A stretch of 64,000 nt of DNA from Juglans regia. Its lineage: Eukaryota; Streptophyta; Magnoliopsida; Fagales; Juglandaceae. Below the pieces are notes generated by a model. The model ran no database searches and was not told the DNA's origin. It worked only from the letters and a program-made list of their open reading frames with translations. The position numbers and the translations under genes are program-made. Numbering within the stretch: position 1 is the first letter of the stretch; every line of letters starts with the position of its first letter. Shown here piece by piece: positions 43,953 to 56,370 of the stretch. The stretch covers positions 8,873,485-8,937,484 of the forward strand of contig NC_049909.1 in the NCBI RefSeq assembly GCF_001411555.2, given 5' to 3'.

Positions 43953-46159
43953 TGTAACATCCCGTATTTTAGTGTATTTTTATTGAAGGATTATTTTTAT
44001 GTTATTCAAAAAATTATTCTTTTGTTTTAAAATTACTGGATTTTAATTGGGTTATTTTTAGGATTTTTAATTTGATGAAAATTATTTTTATGTGCTTTTT
44101 AATATTTATTTATTGTTATGCATTTAAATTGCTTTTAATATTTAAATTAATTACTGGGTGATTTAATTATTTCAATTTGACTTTACCATTACGTTTAAAT
44201 TATTTTATTTAATTTGTGGTTTTAAAATCGTTTCCGTTGGATCATTTTCGTGACCCAAGTTATGAGGATTGGACCTCATTTCTTTTCCCCTATTTTTCTT
44301 TTCCTCCTTTTCTTTTCTTTCTTTTCTTTTTCTTCTCCCAGTATTTTCCTTTCCCGCGCGCCGCGAAGCCCAGCCCCCTCCCTCTCTCTTCCGTCTGTTT
44401 CTTTCTCTTCCACCCAGCGCCGCCGTGCGCCTCCCGTGACCAACACCGCCCCTTCCGTTCCCCTCCCCATCGGCCGGTGACCATTCCCCGTGAATCTCAG
44501 CTCCTACCTCGCCGCCGTTAGCCTCCACGCGCAACACCCTGCCGCGGCCTTCACTTCCTTCGCGCGCCGCCGTCGCTCAACCTCCGGCCACCATCTTCCT
44601 ACCACTTCATCCCCGACCTCTTGGCAACCCTTTGGACCCAACCCCAGCTCCGATCCGTCACCGGTGAAGCCACACTAAGTACATTTCCGATTTTGACTTT
44701 TTGGCCTTAAAACCGCCCCTTGCGCCGCCACCCACGGCAAACCACCACCACCATTGGTTTCACCGACCTCTCTAGGCCCTACCCTACCATTTTGGGGTCT
44801 TCGTTTGTCTCCGTTGAAAAGTGGGTATTTGTGACCCACGGCCACAGTGTATTTTACACTGTGGTGTTGCTCAGACGTCGCCTTTTTCAGCTTCGTGATC
44901 CTCCGGAAATTATCATATAGCGCTGTAAGTATTTCTCCAAAGTATTCTCATGAATTTTATGTATTTTTGCACTAACGCTTTTCACTGTATTTTTTGGCAT
45001 GCCGGACTGAGTCCGAGGAGTACGGGGGTCGGATGGATTTGTGATTGGAGTTGTTGGTTTGATTGGATTGGATTGGTTATTGGTTATTGGTTATTGATTT
45101 TGGATTGGTTGGTTCATGTACATTTCATGGTTCCATGCATGATCATGTTTGTAAAGGAAAACTGGGTTTTCGTGTATTGCATTCATGTTCATGTGTTTAT
45201 GAAAACTGGGTTTTCATGTGAATGATTTGTTGGGTGCGTGTGTATCACGAACCCCAAGCCGAGATGGGGCATTATCTCGGTGGAGCTCCTCTGGTTACTC
45301 GGGAGCGGAATAAACTGAGTAACGTCCCCTGGATTGTCGCTGGGCGACAATGGGATCGGACGAGTGATTCGTGCCGACTCCGTGGTCCTTCTGCTGGCGG
45401 GGACTAGAGGATGTCTGGCCATGTACGCGCTGGGCGCGGAACTGGGCATCGCTCGTTGTGTAGTGGATGTACCCACGAACGTGTTGGGCGCGTAAGTGGG
45501 CATCGCTACAAAGCCAGGGTGTGCGGATGACCCATAGGGGAGATCATGGTGCATACACTAAAAATGGACTATTTTCTGGGAAAATAGCGTGTGTTGGATT
45601 TTGTGTAATTCATTTTCTGGGAAAATGTTTTACGGATTATTTTGGGCCAAATGGGATTTTGGCGTGTGTTGATAAATTAATCATTTTCGGGGAAAATGAT
45701 ATTTTGAGGAAAATGCATATTTCTTCATATGCATGCATGTTGGTGGTATTAATGCATTTTATATTCCTGAGTATATTTTTGGGTTATACTTACCTGCGGT
45801 ACCATTCTGTGGTAACGCAGATTTTGATGTAGATGAGGAGGAGGAGGAGGGTGAGCCTGAGGAGACGGCTCCGCCCGAGGAGTGATCTGGGATCACTAGC
45901 TTGTTATTTATTTTACCCTTTGTATTTTTGGGACATGTGTTAACTTTATTTTGGATGACTGTATAACTGTTTTTAAAACTTTACTGATGTTTACTTGTAT
46001 TTAAATTCTGGTACTTAGTTGACTAATCCGCTGCGTTGTTGTTGTACACCATTGCATGTACACACACTTGGCACGTTTGTTGGGATGTGTGACCGTGTTG
46101 TCATCATCCCGGCGTCTCGATTTCCGTATTTTCCTTACACGGGGGTCGTGGGCGCCACA
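43953..46159 (+). repeat. 5' LTR of the Del-like element
   Basis: 2207 bp. Contents: AT-rich start; the ~60-bp block shared with the LARD-like LTRs (44222-44282); a GC-rich, frame-rich block (44340-44900); a donor-like TGTAAGTATTT (about 44925); the three-hairpin module (45259-45350); repeats of TGGGCGCG with GTGGGCATCGCT (45428-45506); and a short acidic frame rich in Glu (about 45815-45882) ending by a GTGATC/GATCAC hairpin. Confidence 0.85.
45259..45350 (+). promoter_or_regulatory. Three-hairpin module in the Del-like LTR
   Basis: Perfect stems CCGAGAT/ATCTCGG (45259-45280, loop GGGGCATT), GTTACTC/GAGTAAC (45294-45323) and TTGTCGC/GCGACAA (45334-45350). Solo LTR A has the same order, loop type (GGGGTAAT) and spacing at 4766-4857 but different stem bases. 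In the 3' LTR (51345-51436) the first two stems are kept and the third is damaged. Confidence 0.6.
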
Positions 46160-48400
46160 GGTGGTATCAGAGCAGTTCGGCTCTGGGTAAAACCACATGT
46201 CCCATAGGTGCAGTACCAGAAAGTTTTAAAAGTTGTGATTTGAAAATTATTTAATTTAAAGTTTGTGGTTTTATTGGTTTTATTTAGTTATTGTATATTA
46301 CTTGTTTGTTTATTTATTTTATTGATTTATTTTATGGTATGTTATTTTATTGTTTTAATCATTTTATTGTGAGCTACTTCATTGATTTTATGCATTTTGT
46401 CGTATGCTATTTTATGTATGAAATTTTATTTGATATGATTTGATTTTGTTTTGTTTTGTTTTGTTTTGTTTTGTTCGGAATTGAAAGGCGGGTTAAGGAT
46501 TATGATATAACAGGAGATGGTACGACTGAGAAGGCCATTGTTAGGCTTGAACATTTGGTGTAATAGGTTTGAACTCTTGGTGATTGGTTTGTTTTAATAT
46601 CGAGGTTCGAACATCTTGGTCAGAGTGAACTTTTTGGAGTAGGAATTCGAATTGCTGCTAAGGAGGGGAATAATTTTAAATTGCTTAGGATAATTAAGGT
46701 CTTAGGTTCCGTAGAATTTATGTAATGAGTTTTTGGGGTAGGAGGTTGTAAGTTCAACAAAATTCAAGGTTAGATTTATGATAAGTTCATATGAGGTTTG
46801 AGGCTTTATAGTTTTTAGGAAATAAGTTATGAGATTTAAGGTGGTAAGTTCAATAAGCAATTTGATAACATTTGGGGTTTTAGAATTTACAAGTTTTATA
46901 GGGTGAATGTTTTAGATTTGAGGTCATCGATTTTAAGGATTTCGGAAAATGATTTTATTTTGTTTAAGGTTTTAGAATTACAAAGTTGAAGGACTGAATT
47001 AAAATAGGATTGATGAGAGTTGAGTTATTGATATGAGAATTTTTTTTAGGATAATTTCTTTGGAGACTGAAGGGAATTATCTAGTTCGTGTATTTTCTGA
47101 GGATTGAGGATGTTGATCTAATTCGAAAGATTATTGCTTTTAGCTCGATGTTTCAGTGATAGGTTGAGGATTTAATCCGTATCAATTTTAAGGATAATAG
47201 ATGGTGCAGATTTAGGAAATGATTCTTGTTCATTTCGAGGATATAGGTCTAGTGATGGAAATGGTAATGATGATCATCTGCACGTTTGGAGGATTATTGG
47301 TTTTGGCTAAGGGTGCGTGACATTGATGTATAGTAGTGGTAATTTAAGAGACTTTGGCTTGGAGTTTTTGGTGAGTTGATCGAAGTGTGCAATTGAAGTG
47401 GGTTACTCAATGAAGCATGGTTGGGAATAGTTATTGTGATTATCTTCAGGAATTAATTGTGACCTGAGTTCACCTAGGAATTTAAATTTTTGAGGTTATA
47501 CTTTCTTTTGGAAATTGAGCATCCAGTTGGTTGAATTAAGGAAATTGTTATTTAACTGGAAGAGAGATTGTTGGGACATCATGTATGGTGTATGATAAGA
47601 TCTTCGAAGTTAAACCTTAGGTATCAACAGTGGATAAGATGATCAAGTATGCGGTTAATAAAGCATTAGGATCCTTGGGTGCTTTGCAATGACTTTTGGT
47701 GGATTGAAGATTTGAGCAGTATGGTTTGCCTTGAGGTTTAATAGTGATGTACTATTGAAGGAACTAGTTATGTTAATGCTAGCTTGTAGGAGTAGAGATA
47801 AGTGAGGGAGTTACCAAGAAGGTTTTGATAATGTTTTGGTGTAGTCTATGGTGGTTCGTAGTGAGTTTAGTCACCGCTAGATTAGATGTTCAGAATGTAA
47901 GTGATGAGCTTTTGGGTTGAGACTGCTTATTTTCAATTTGGGAAGCCGAGGTTGTTTGAGTTTGGGTTTCTGTCAATGATCATGGATGTATTGTATGGAA
48001 TTGATTTTGATTAAGGCTGCGAGAGTTAATTGAGGAATTTGAGTTTTAATTCGTGGTTTTTGGAAATGGAGTTTTTTTCTACCAAGATGTGATAAGAGTT
48101 TTTGGTCAATAGGAATGGAGCTACCTTGTACTCGATGGTGTTTAGTTTCTTGAGGACATAAGTTTTATGCATGTTGCGAATATCAGAGTGCGCAGCAGGA
48201 GCGTGGTATTTTTGGTTGTAGTCAGGAGTTCAGATTGTGTTGATTTTGGGGAATTAGTGGTGACTTGAATTTTGACAAGATACTTGTAATTGGAGATTAA
48301 TAATTTAGTTGTGCAATTTGTTATTGATGGTTAGCTTTGGAAGTGGCTATTAGGTTACCAAAAGTAGAATTCAATGGAGGTTTAGAAGTTGTAGCATAGG
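46160..48400 (+). other. Non-coding 5' interior of the Del-like element
   Basis: About 2.2 kb after the primer-binding site without gag or pol. It is built of short related phrases (GGTTTTAGAATTTA, TTTGAGGT, AGGATAATTT) and has segments homologous to the interior of the LARD-like element, for example around 46480-46550. A simple (TTTTG)n run is at about 46441-46474. Confidence 0.7.
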
Positions 48401-48407
48401 TGTTGAT

Positions 48408-48770
48408 TTGGAGTTGGCGGCAATAGTTTTTGCTCTTAAGATTTGGCGGCATTATCTGTATGGTGAAGCCTGTGAAGTTTTTACTGACCACAAGAGCTTG
48501 AAGCATCTATTTACTCAGAAGAATCTCAATATGAGACAGAGACGGTGGTTAGAGCTGATTAGCGACTATCAATGTGAGATTAAGTATCATCCAGGAAAGG
48601 CAAATCTAGTCGCTGATGCTTTGAGTAGAAAGTCTCAACAAGTGGATGAAGCAGAGTCATCAGATTTGGACTCTCTCCTTTATGGAATGAGGAGACTTCT
48701 TATCGAGAGTTCTCAGCAAGAGGAATTTCTGGTGGGGAGGAATGAAGTTGGACATCGCTTTGTTTATTGA
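48408..48770 (+). pseudogene. Gypsy RNase H domain, C-terminal part
   Basis: The translation has [64 protein letters not shown], the typical gypsy RT-attached RNase H. The catalytic Glu (in LELAA) and Asp (in FTDHKSL) are present. The first half of the RT/RNase H polypeptide is absent, so it has no natural start. The frame ends at 48770, where sequence between RNase H and integrase is lost. Confidence 0.85.
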
Positions 48771-48779
48771 GAAATGTGA

Positions 48780-49912
48780 CACGTGTCGTCGAGTAGGCTG
48801 AGCATCAAAGACCTGCTGGTAGACTTCAACCTCTCCCTATTCCTGAGTGGAAGTGGGATGATATTTCTATGGATTTTGTTGTAGGTTTACCGAGGACTCC
48901 TAGTGAGAAGAACTCAATTTGGGTGATTGTTGATCGGTTGACCAAGAGTGCCCATTTCTTGCCTGTTAATAATACTGACTCTTTGGGTAAGTTGACTCGG
49001 TTATATGTCAAGGAGATAGTGCGTTTGCATGGAGTACCCAAGAGTATCGTGTCAGATCGGGACCCGCGGTTTACGTCCCATTTTTGGAAGAGCTTGCAGG
49101 CGGCTTTAGGCACTAAGTTGAAGTTTAGTAGTGCATATCACCATCAAACAGACGGTCAATCAGAGCGTACTATTCAGACTCTAGAGGATATGTTGCGGTC
49201 TTGTGTCATAGGATTTCAAGGAAGTTGGGAGAATCATCTACCGCTTATTGAATTCTCTTATAATAACAGTTTCCATTCTTCCATCCTGATGGCCCCGTAT
49301 GAAGCTTTGTATGGAAGGAAGTGCAGATCGCCCTTGTGTTGGGATGAAGTCGGCGAGAGTAAAGTAATTGGGCCTGAGATAATTCAAGAAATGAAGGATC
49401 AAGTTCAGTTCATAAGGACTAAAATGGCAGAAGCGCAAAGTCGCCAGAAGAGTTACGCAGATACAAGAAGAATAGACTTATCCTTTGAAGAAGGTGATTG
49501 GGTTTATCTTAAAGTCTCTCCTATGAAAGGCGTTAAGCGCTTTGGTAAGAAAGGAAAGCTTAGTCCAAGATATGTTGGCCCTTTTCAGATCGTAGAGAAA
49601 GTTGGGCTTGTTGCTTATAGAGTTGCCTTGCCGGATTATTTTAGGGATGTTCATGATGTGTTCCATGTGTCTTCATTGAAGAAGAGTTTTGGACAGCAAG
49701 AGCCACGTTTTGTTGACCCTGAACGCATTCAACTTCAGCCTAACCTTACTTATGAAGTTGCCCCGACGCAGATTGTAGATTGGAAAGAGCAAAGATTAAG
49801 GTTCAAGACAATACCTATGGTGAAAGTGTCATGGGGTGATCCGTTGGCTCAAGATTTCTCTTGGGAAAGAGAAGCCGACATGAGAGAGCATTATCCTTAC
49901 TTGTTTGTTTGA
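48780..49912 (+). pseudogene. Gypsy integrase with chromodomain-like C-terminus
   Basis: The open frame from 48869 (347 codons) contains the catalytic core: [11 protein letters not shown] with the first Asp, [13 protein letters not shown] with the second, and [12 protein letters not shown] with Glu, 35 residues after the second Asp (DD35E). The C-terminal part ([30 protein letters not shown]) and the end [18 protein letters not shown] are characteristic of Del/Tekay elements. Upstream, the CDTC half of the zinc-binding domain survives out of frame (48770-48800) and the His half is deleted. The core is intact but the protein could not be made as part of a normal polyprotein. In intact elements it inserts the cDNA into the host chromosome. 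Confidence 0.85.
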
Positions 49913-50022
49913 TTTTGACGGTATGTTCTAAGTATGCTCTCGGTTGAATCTTGTTCCTGTCTTAGTTTAATGTTTGACCTTGCTAATTTCGAGGACGAAA
50001 TTTTTTTTTTAGGGGGGGAGGA

Positions 50023-52246
50023 TGTAACATCCCGTATTTTAGTGTATTTTTATTGAAGGATTATTTTTATGTTATTCAAAAAAATTATTCTTTTGTTTTA
50101 AAATTACTGGATTTTAATTGGGTTATTTTTAGGATTTTTAACTTGGTGAAAATTATTTTTATGTGCTTTCTTAATATTTATTTATTGTTATGTATTTAAA
50201 TTGCTTTTAATATTTAAATTAATTACTGGGTGATTTAATTATTTCAATTTGACTTTACCATTACGTTTAAATTATTTTATTTAATTTGTGGTTTTAAAAT
50301 CGTTTCCGTTGGATCATTTTCGTGACCCAAGTTATGAGGATTGTACCTCATTTCTTTTCCCCTATTTTTCTTTTCCTCCTTTTCTTTTCTTTCTTTTCTT
50401 TTTCTTCTCCCAGTATTTTCCTTTCCCGCGCGCCGCGAAGCCCAGCCCCCTCCCTCTCTCTTCCGTCTGTTTCTTTCTCTTCCCCCCAGCGCCGCCGTGC
50501 GCCTCCCGTGACCAACACCGCCCCTTCCGTTCCCCTCCCCATCGGCCGGCGACCATTCCCCGTGAATCTCAGCTCCTACCTCGCCGCCGTTAGCCTCCAC
50601 GCGCAACACCCTGCCGCGGCCTTCACTTCCTTCGCGCGCCGCCGTCGCTCAACCTCCGGCCACCATCTTCCTACCACTTCATCCCCGACCTCTTGGCACC
50701 CCTTTGGACCCAACCCCAGCTCCGATCCGTCACCGGTGAAGCCACACTAAGTACATTTCCGATTTCGACTTTTTGGCCTTAAACCCGCCCCTTGCGCCGC
50801 CACCCACGGCAAACCACCCCCACCATTGGTTTCACCGACCTCTCTAGGCCCTACCCTACCATTTTGGGGTCTTCGTTTGTCTCCGTTGAAAAGTGGGTAT
50901 TTGTGACCCACGGCCACAGTGTATTTTACACTGTGGTGTTGCTCAGACGTCGCCTTTTTCAGCTTCGTGATCCTCCGGAAATTATCATATAGTGCTGTAA
51001 GTATTTCTCCAAAGTATTCTCATGAATTTTATGTATTTTTGCACTAACGCATTTCACTGTATTTTTTTGGCATGCCGGACTGAGTCCGAGGAGTACGGGG
51101 GTCGGATGGATTTGTGATTGGAGTTGTTGGTTTGATTGGATTGGATTGGATTGGATTGGTTATTGGTTATTGGTTATTGATGGATTTTGGATTGGTTGGT
51201 TCATGTGCATTTCATTATTTCATGCATGTTCATGTTTGTAAAGGAAAACTGGGTTTTCGTGTATTGCATTCATGTTCATGTGTTTATGAAAACTGGGTTT
51301 TCATGTGAATGATTTGTTGGGTGCGTGTGTATCACGAACCCCAAGCCGAGATGAGGCATTATCTCGGTGGAGCTCCTCTGGTTACTCGGGAGCGGAATAA
51401 ACTGAGTAACGTCCCTTGGATTGTCGCTGGGCGAAATGGGATCGGACGAGTGATTCGTGCCGACTCCGTGGTCCTTCTGCTGGCGGGGACTAGAGGATGT
51501 CTGGCCATGTACGCGCTGGGCGCGGAACTGGGCATCGTTCGTTGTGTAGTGGATGTACCCACGAACGTGTTGGGCGCGTAAGTGGGCATCGCTACAAAGC
51601 CAGGGTGTGCGGATGACCCATAGGGGAGATCATGGTGCATACACTAAAAATGGACTATTTTCTGGGAAAATAGTGTGTGTTGGATTTTGTGTAATTCATT
51701 TTCTGGGAAAATGTTTTACGGATTATTTTGGGCCAAATGGGATTTTGGCGTGTGTTGATAAATTAATCATTTTCGGGGAAAATGATATTTTGAGGAAAAT
51801 GCATATTTCTTCATATGCATGCATGTTGGTGGTATTAATGCATTTTATATTCCTGAGTATATTTTTTGGGTTATACTTACCTGCGGTACCATTCTGTGGT
51901 AACGCAGATTTTGATGCAGATGAGGAGGAGGAGGGTGAGCCTGAGGAGACGGCTCCGCCCGAGGAGTGATCTGGGATCACTGTTTATTGTTATTTTATTT
52001 TACCCTTTGTATTTTTAGGACATGTGTTAACTTTATTTTGGATGACTGTATAACTACTTTTAAAACTTTACTGATGTTTACTTGTATTTAAATTCTGGTA
52101 CTTAGTTGACTAATCCGCTGCGTTGTTGTTGTACACCATTGCATGTACACACACTTGGCACGTTTGTTGGGATGTGTGACCGTGTTGTCATCATCCCGGC
52201 GTCTCGATTTTCGTATTTTCCTTACACGGGGGTCGTGGGCGCCACA
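50023..52246 (+). repeat. 3' LTR of the Del-like element
   Basis: 2224 bp, differing from the 5' LTR at few positions (for instance a longer TTGGA run near 51137, one base in the conserved block at about 50344 and a disrupted third hairpin near 51435). It is followed directly by CACTA-related DNA at 52247. Confidence 0.85.
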
Positions 52247-52369
52247 TAACAAATCAATATACAGGTGCCTGGCTAATGAAATACATACTAAGATTGCCCT
52301 TCATGCCTAAAAGGGTCCCCGTCATGGACAGGAACTAGAGCAAATTCCTGCCTTCTCCTTGTGAGAGGA

Positions 52370-54785
52370 TGCACGAAGTAGACGTACGTGTTGATAAAAC
52401 ACAGAAAACCCATTTGTTTGTCTTGCTTGGTCAATATCAAAATTTATTTCCGAGCAATCAAGTATCATGTCAACTCCATGGAAGTACTTCGAACAAAATG
52501 TATGTCACTCATCGCCAATATATGTTTATACAATTGACCCTTCTAGGCAGGCTTTGTTTCCCACTGTGCACTTCAACTTGCGAAGGAACCTTTCAATGGG
52601 ATACATTCATCTATACTAGATTGGTTTTGCAAGTCGAGATTTACCTAGCAAATAAACGACTAAGTGAACCATGATGTCGAAGAATGTCGGTTTGTAAATA
52701 CCTTATAGCTTACATAACATTATAGCAATTTATTGTTCCATACATTCAAAAACTTCTACATTTAGCATTCTAGCACATAAATGTTTAAAAAATACACCTA
52801 ACTCAATCAAAGCCACACACTCATCTTTCATCAACTACCCATGGATACCAACTGGCAAGATATGTTGTAAAAATACATGACAATCATGACTTTTTAATCC
52901 AGTAATTTTCCAATCAATTATTTGCACACACATTATTAGATTTGTGGCATACCCGTTTGGTAATTTAATCCAAATTAGCCACTCACAAAATCTAGCTCTT
53001 TCATTTATTGACAGTGTATATCAACCAATTGGCATGTAGACAAAAGAACCACGTTGTTGCAAGTTCATTTTCAGTCTAATTCCCAACCATTTCATATCCT
53101 TTCGTGAGTTTAATGTATCATTCACTTTGTCTTCAATTGGCATTAAAGTTCCAAACATAGACTCGAATATTTTTTTTTCAATATGCATAACATCAAAACT
53201 ATGCCGCAATTTTAACATCGACCAATACGAGAGTTCAAAAAATACTATATTCTTTGTCTAATTCAACTCTTTCACGGTTTGCTTTCTCTTCCTTTATTTT
53301 TTACCAAATTCATTACTAGTGAAATCCACCAAATTGTGCAAGTATATCTTGCCCAGACAAATATGGTGGAGCGTGCCCCCATTCAAAGGTGTCATCAAAC
53401 ATTCTAGAGTTTCCACGCCATCGATGATTAATAGGTAAATATCGATGATGACCCATAAAATATAGTTTCCTTCCATACATAAACCTCTCACATTGAGTGT
53501 GTTTGTTACAACTCAAACATGTCATTTTCCCCTTAGTACCCCAACCTGAAAAGTTTCCATATACAGAAAAATTATTTATTGTTCATAACACTACAATATG
53601 CATCTTGAATGACTCACATGTTGATGCATCAAATGTGTGGACCCCATTCTTCCATAAAGCTTTCGACTTTGTAATTAATTAATGTAAATATATGTCTATA
53701 TAATTTCTCGGTGATCTCAGACTAGGAATGAATAAACTCATCATGAAATATGGATGATTCATACACTTCCATGGTTGTAGATTATATAGAATAAGTACAA
53801 CCGGCCAAGTACTATGACTAGTATTTATGGTTCCAAATGGATTAAATCTATCTATTTCCAACACAAGTCACACATTATGAGGTTTTTTAGAAAATCATGG
53901 GTGCTCTAAATCAGACTCCTTCTAAACTTGAGAATCATAGGATGTAACAAAACGCCACCATTCCTTACTCTGGATAATGAATGTCATGTCAAGTCTACAG
54001 CTGTTGCACGTGACATAAATAACCGTTGTAATCTCAGTATAAATGGAAAGTGACGTACCACCTTTTGAGCCACAGTTTGCTCCTCAGATTTCCATCTTGA
54101 TTCATGGCACATGGGACACTCATTCATTTGCTCATTCTCTCGCCTAAATAGGCAACAATCATTTTGTATGAATGTCTTATGTTGTAGCCAAACCTGAGTC
54201 CTCACTTCAATTGCTTAGTCTCATAGAAGTTGCGAGGCAAAACATTGTCCGATGGAAGGGCCTCTTTAAATAGTTCGAGTAACATATTGATAGCCTTAAT
54301 AGATAGTCGACACATAGATTTTATATGAAGTAGTCTAACTTTAAAAGACAACTTACTATATCTTTTACATTCTAGATATAGTTATCTTTCCACAAGCATG
54401 CAAAAGTGTTATGGCCCGAATCATTTGCAATTGATGTGTCTGTAGCATTTTTATCCATAAGCATTCCCGCACCAATGTCACCCAACATTTGCTCCATATC
54501 CTCATCATAATCATCACCACCAATCTTCGTCCGTACATCTTCATCGATGTCTTCTTCTTCATGCAGAGACTCGAATGTTGGATATGGCTCACCGTGTAAG
54601 ACCCAATCAATATAACCATTGTCAATACCATTGACAAAAAGATGCTCTCCCACCAAATTTATCTTATGAGAATGCAAGTTCTTGCATTTTTTACATGGGC
54701 ATCTAATTCTCCCATCACTATCAGCTGTACTACATGCAAACTCCAAGAACTTCTTAACAGCTTCAATATTTATGTTGTTACCCAA
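52370..54785 (-). pseudogene. CACTA transposase (TNP2/Transposase_21 family) pseudogene
   Basis: Read from the right: a transposon-associated N-terminal domain (54785-54372; EAVKKFLEFACSTA, RIRCPCKKCKN); a cysteine motif region (54205-53984; NECPMCHESRW); FNPFGTINTSHSTWPVVLILYNL (53864-53740); YFMGHHRYLPINHRWR (53480-53430) and LSGQDILAQFGGF; FDVMHIEKKIFESMFGTL (53200-53120). A DUF4218-like tail (GLKSHDCHVFLQHILPVGI at about 52900; later LCKL and FFDIMVHL) extends to about 52640 and beyond. Frameshifts and stops separate every block. The intact protein cuts element ends during transposition. Confidence 0.8.
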
Positions 54786-55703
54786 TCAATCTCTAACTCA
54801 CATCCAACTCTTATACATGCCTAAAACCCTATTATAAACAGTCCATGCGCATCGACAAGCAAGCACGTACTCATCAGTTCTGTAATTTCTTCTTTTCATC
54901 AGGTAGTTAGTCATATCTCAATCAAAATTGTAAGATCATAGTCGCTAACTGCCAACTATTATTTGTCATGTCCAATGAAGTTTCGGCAACATCTATCTAT
55001 AGTTCTACAAATATGCTCGTTTGGTTTGGTGCATCGATGAGTAACACATCGACACGCTCAACTCAACTGCATATCTGGAGAACAACACTAGATGATTCTT
55101 CCAAAACCATAATGTTGAAAGGGAACAAACATAGTTGTTAAGTTTCTGACAATGATCTAACAATCCTAGACTGTCCACTTTGGACAATTCAAGAGTTAAC
55201 AACCAACGTGGATTGATACCTCTTGAACAGGTCTAAGGTTTTTTCCGATGCAACTACGAAATAGAAGTTTACGCTACTAGGAACTTCTTCACATTGATGA
55301 GTATGATTTCAATATCGTTTCGGGTATATACAACTATGAAATAGAAGTTTACATTTTTAAAATATTCACAGCCAAGGGGACACGGTAGGTTGCCCGAAAA
55401 AGCATGGCCGGGATGCTTATATTCTCATCCCGACTATGTTTGGTTGTTATTTGTGCAATAATGAAAGGAATCCACCAATTCATTTCATTTTACTGGCTAT
55501 TGAATTGACTTAGTCATTGCTAAGTTCGATCCAGTATCCATTCAAAGGCTTTTATAAAGCGTTCCAATGAAAGACTAGACACATTGAATGGTTTTTTAAC
55601 CATTCGAACATATCTTCAGACAGTGCATTCGACCTCATTTATTTTTCATACGCATACACAATCTCAGTCTGGAACACATCAGTTACATTTTTAGTAGATG
55701 TAG
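54786..55703. other. 5' region of the CACTA element
   Basis: Between the transposase N-terminus and the degenerate plus-strand frame. No gene. Words like TTCGAACATA and CATTCGAC occur, in line with subterminal repeats. Confidence 0.4.
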
Positions 55704-56370
55704 TTGCCAATTTTATTGGTATTCCTCAACTGCCCACTACATATCCAAATGTGGTGCCTAGGTGAGTTTACAGATGTGGGTGATGGGAAGATGGCTGAGG
55801 ACGAGGGTACTAATGTAGATGGACTCGATGGCCTCGCTGATCATGAGGTTCGACAGTTAGTTATGGCTCCAGATGTTCCTCCCTATGATGGGAGCAAGAG
55901 CATCAAATAGGCTGATTTATGTGGTTTCTTCAAGATTATGAACATAATTATCACCAACAATATTGATCCTAGACAGCACAAGACTGAAGTTGGCATGAAT
56001 TGGGCAGGGTTTATGATACGCATCGCTCGTGGGGTGTTTATCGACCTAATGAGTTATATCTTCGCTAGGATTTGATCAAAGGCCAATTATATTGCGATAG
56101 ATATATTGCCATTTGGGGTCCTAATCACATGATTTATGTTAGCAGCAGAGTCCTCAACCTTGCCATGCAGCACAAGACGCAAAGATCCACGCACAGACAA
56201 CAAAGCTGATTGATTCAGTGCGTACAGAGATTCAAAGTGTCATCTCTAACTTACGTACAGAGATGGCTAGAATCGTCGAGATTGGGTGGATGATCATGAC
56301 TCGCCTGACATAGATGGAGACACACCTAGGTGGAATCGAGGCGGTGCTACCAAATTTTGGCAAGTAATTT
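55704..56370 (+). pseudogene. Degenerate plant transposon-protein frame in the CACTA element
   Basis: The plus strand gives NNIDPRQHKTEVGMNWAGFM followed by IDLMSYIFARI and LPFGVLITRFML, interrupted by stops and short frameshifts. This resembles the domain of uncharacterised plant transposon proteins that often travel in large elements. The opening acidic part (55704-55910) has VGDGKMAEDEGTNVDGLDGL. The relation to the CACTA element is positional. Confidence 0.4.

Larger units (their letters stand above)
43953..52246 (+). mobile_element. Ty3/gypsy Del/Tekay-like retrotransposon, partly deleted
   Basis: Nearly identical LTRs at 43953-46159 and 50023-52246 (TGTAACATCCCG...GGCGCCACA) bracket 3.9 kb. 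The tRNA-Met primer-binding site TGGTATCAGAGC is at 46162-46173, and the polypurine tract AGGGGGGGAGGA ends at 50022, preceded by TTTCGAGGACGAAAT. The first 2.2 kb of the interior is non-coding. Then come an RNase H and an integrase; gag, protease and the reverse transcriptase core are gone. Flanking bases (GTTTT and TAACA) do not match, so the target duplication is lost or the ends were rearranged. The high LTR similarity suggests recent movement, probably in trans. Confidence 0.85.

Noticed and set aside
44720..44920. Peptide with RRHPRQTTTTIGFTDLS that resembles a frame in the LARD-like LTR
   Set aside because: The similarity follows from DNA homology of the LTRs. Substitutions are spread over all codon positions and many are non-synonymous.
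52369..52674. Plus-strand 101-codon frame
   Set aside because: It is the shadow of the minus-strand transposase pseudogene, whose DUF4218-like text is readable on the other strand.
54642..54824. Plus-strand frame opposite the transposase N-terminus
   Set aside because: The minus frame has a recognisable transposase domain, so the plus frame is its shadow.
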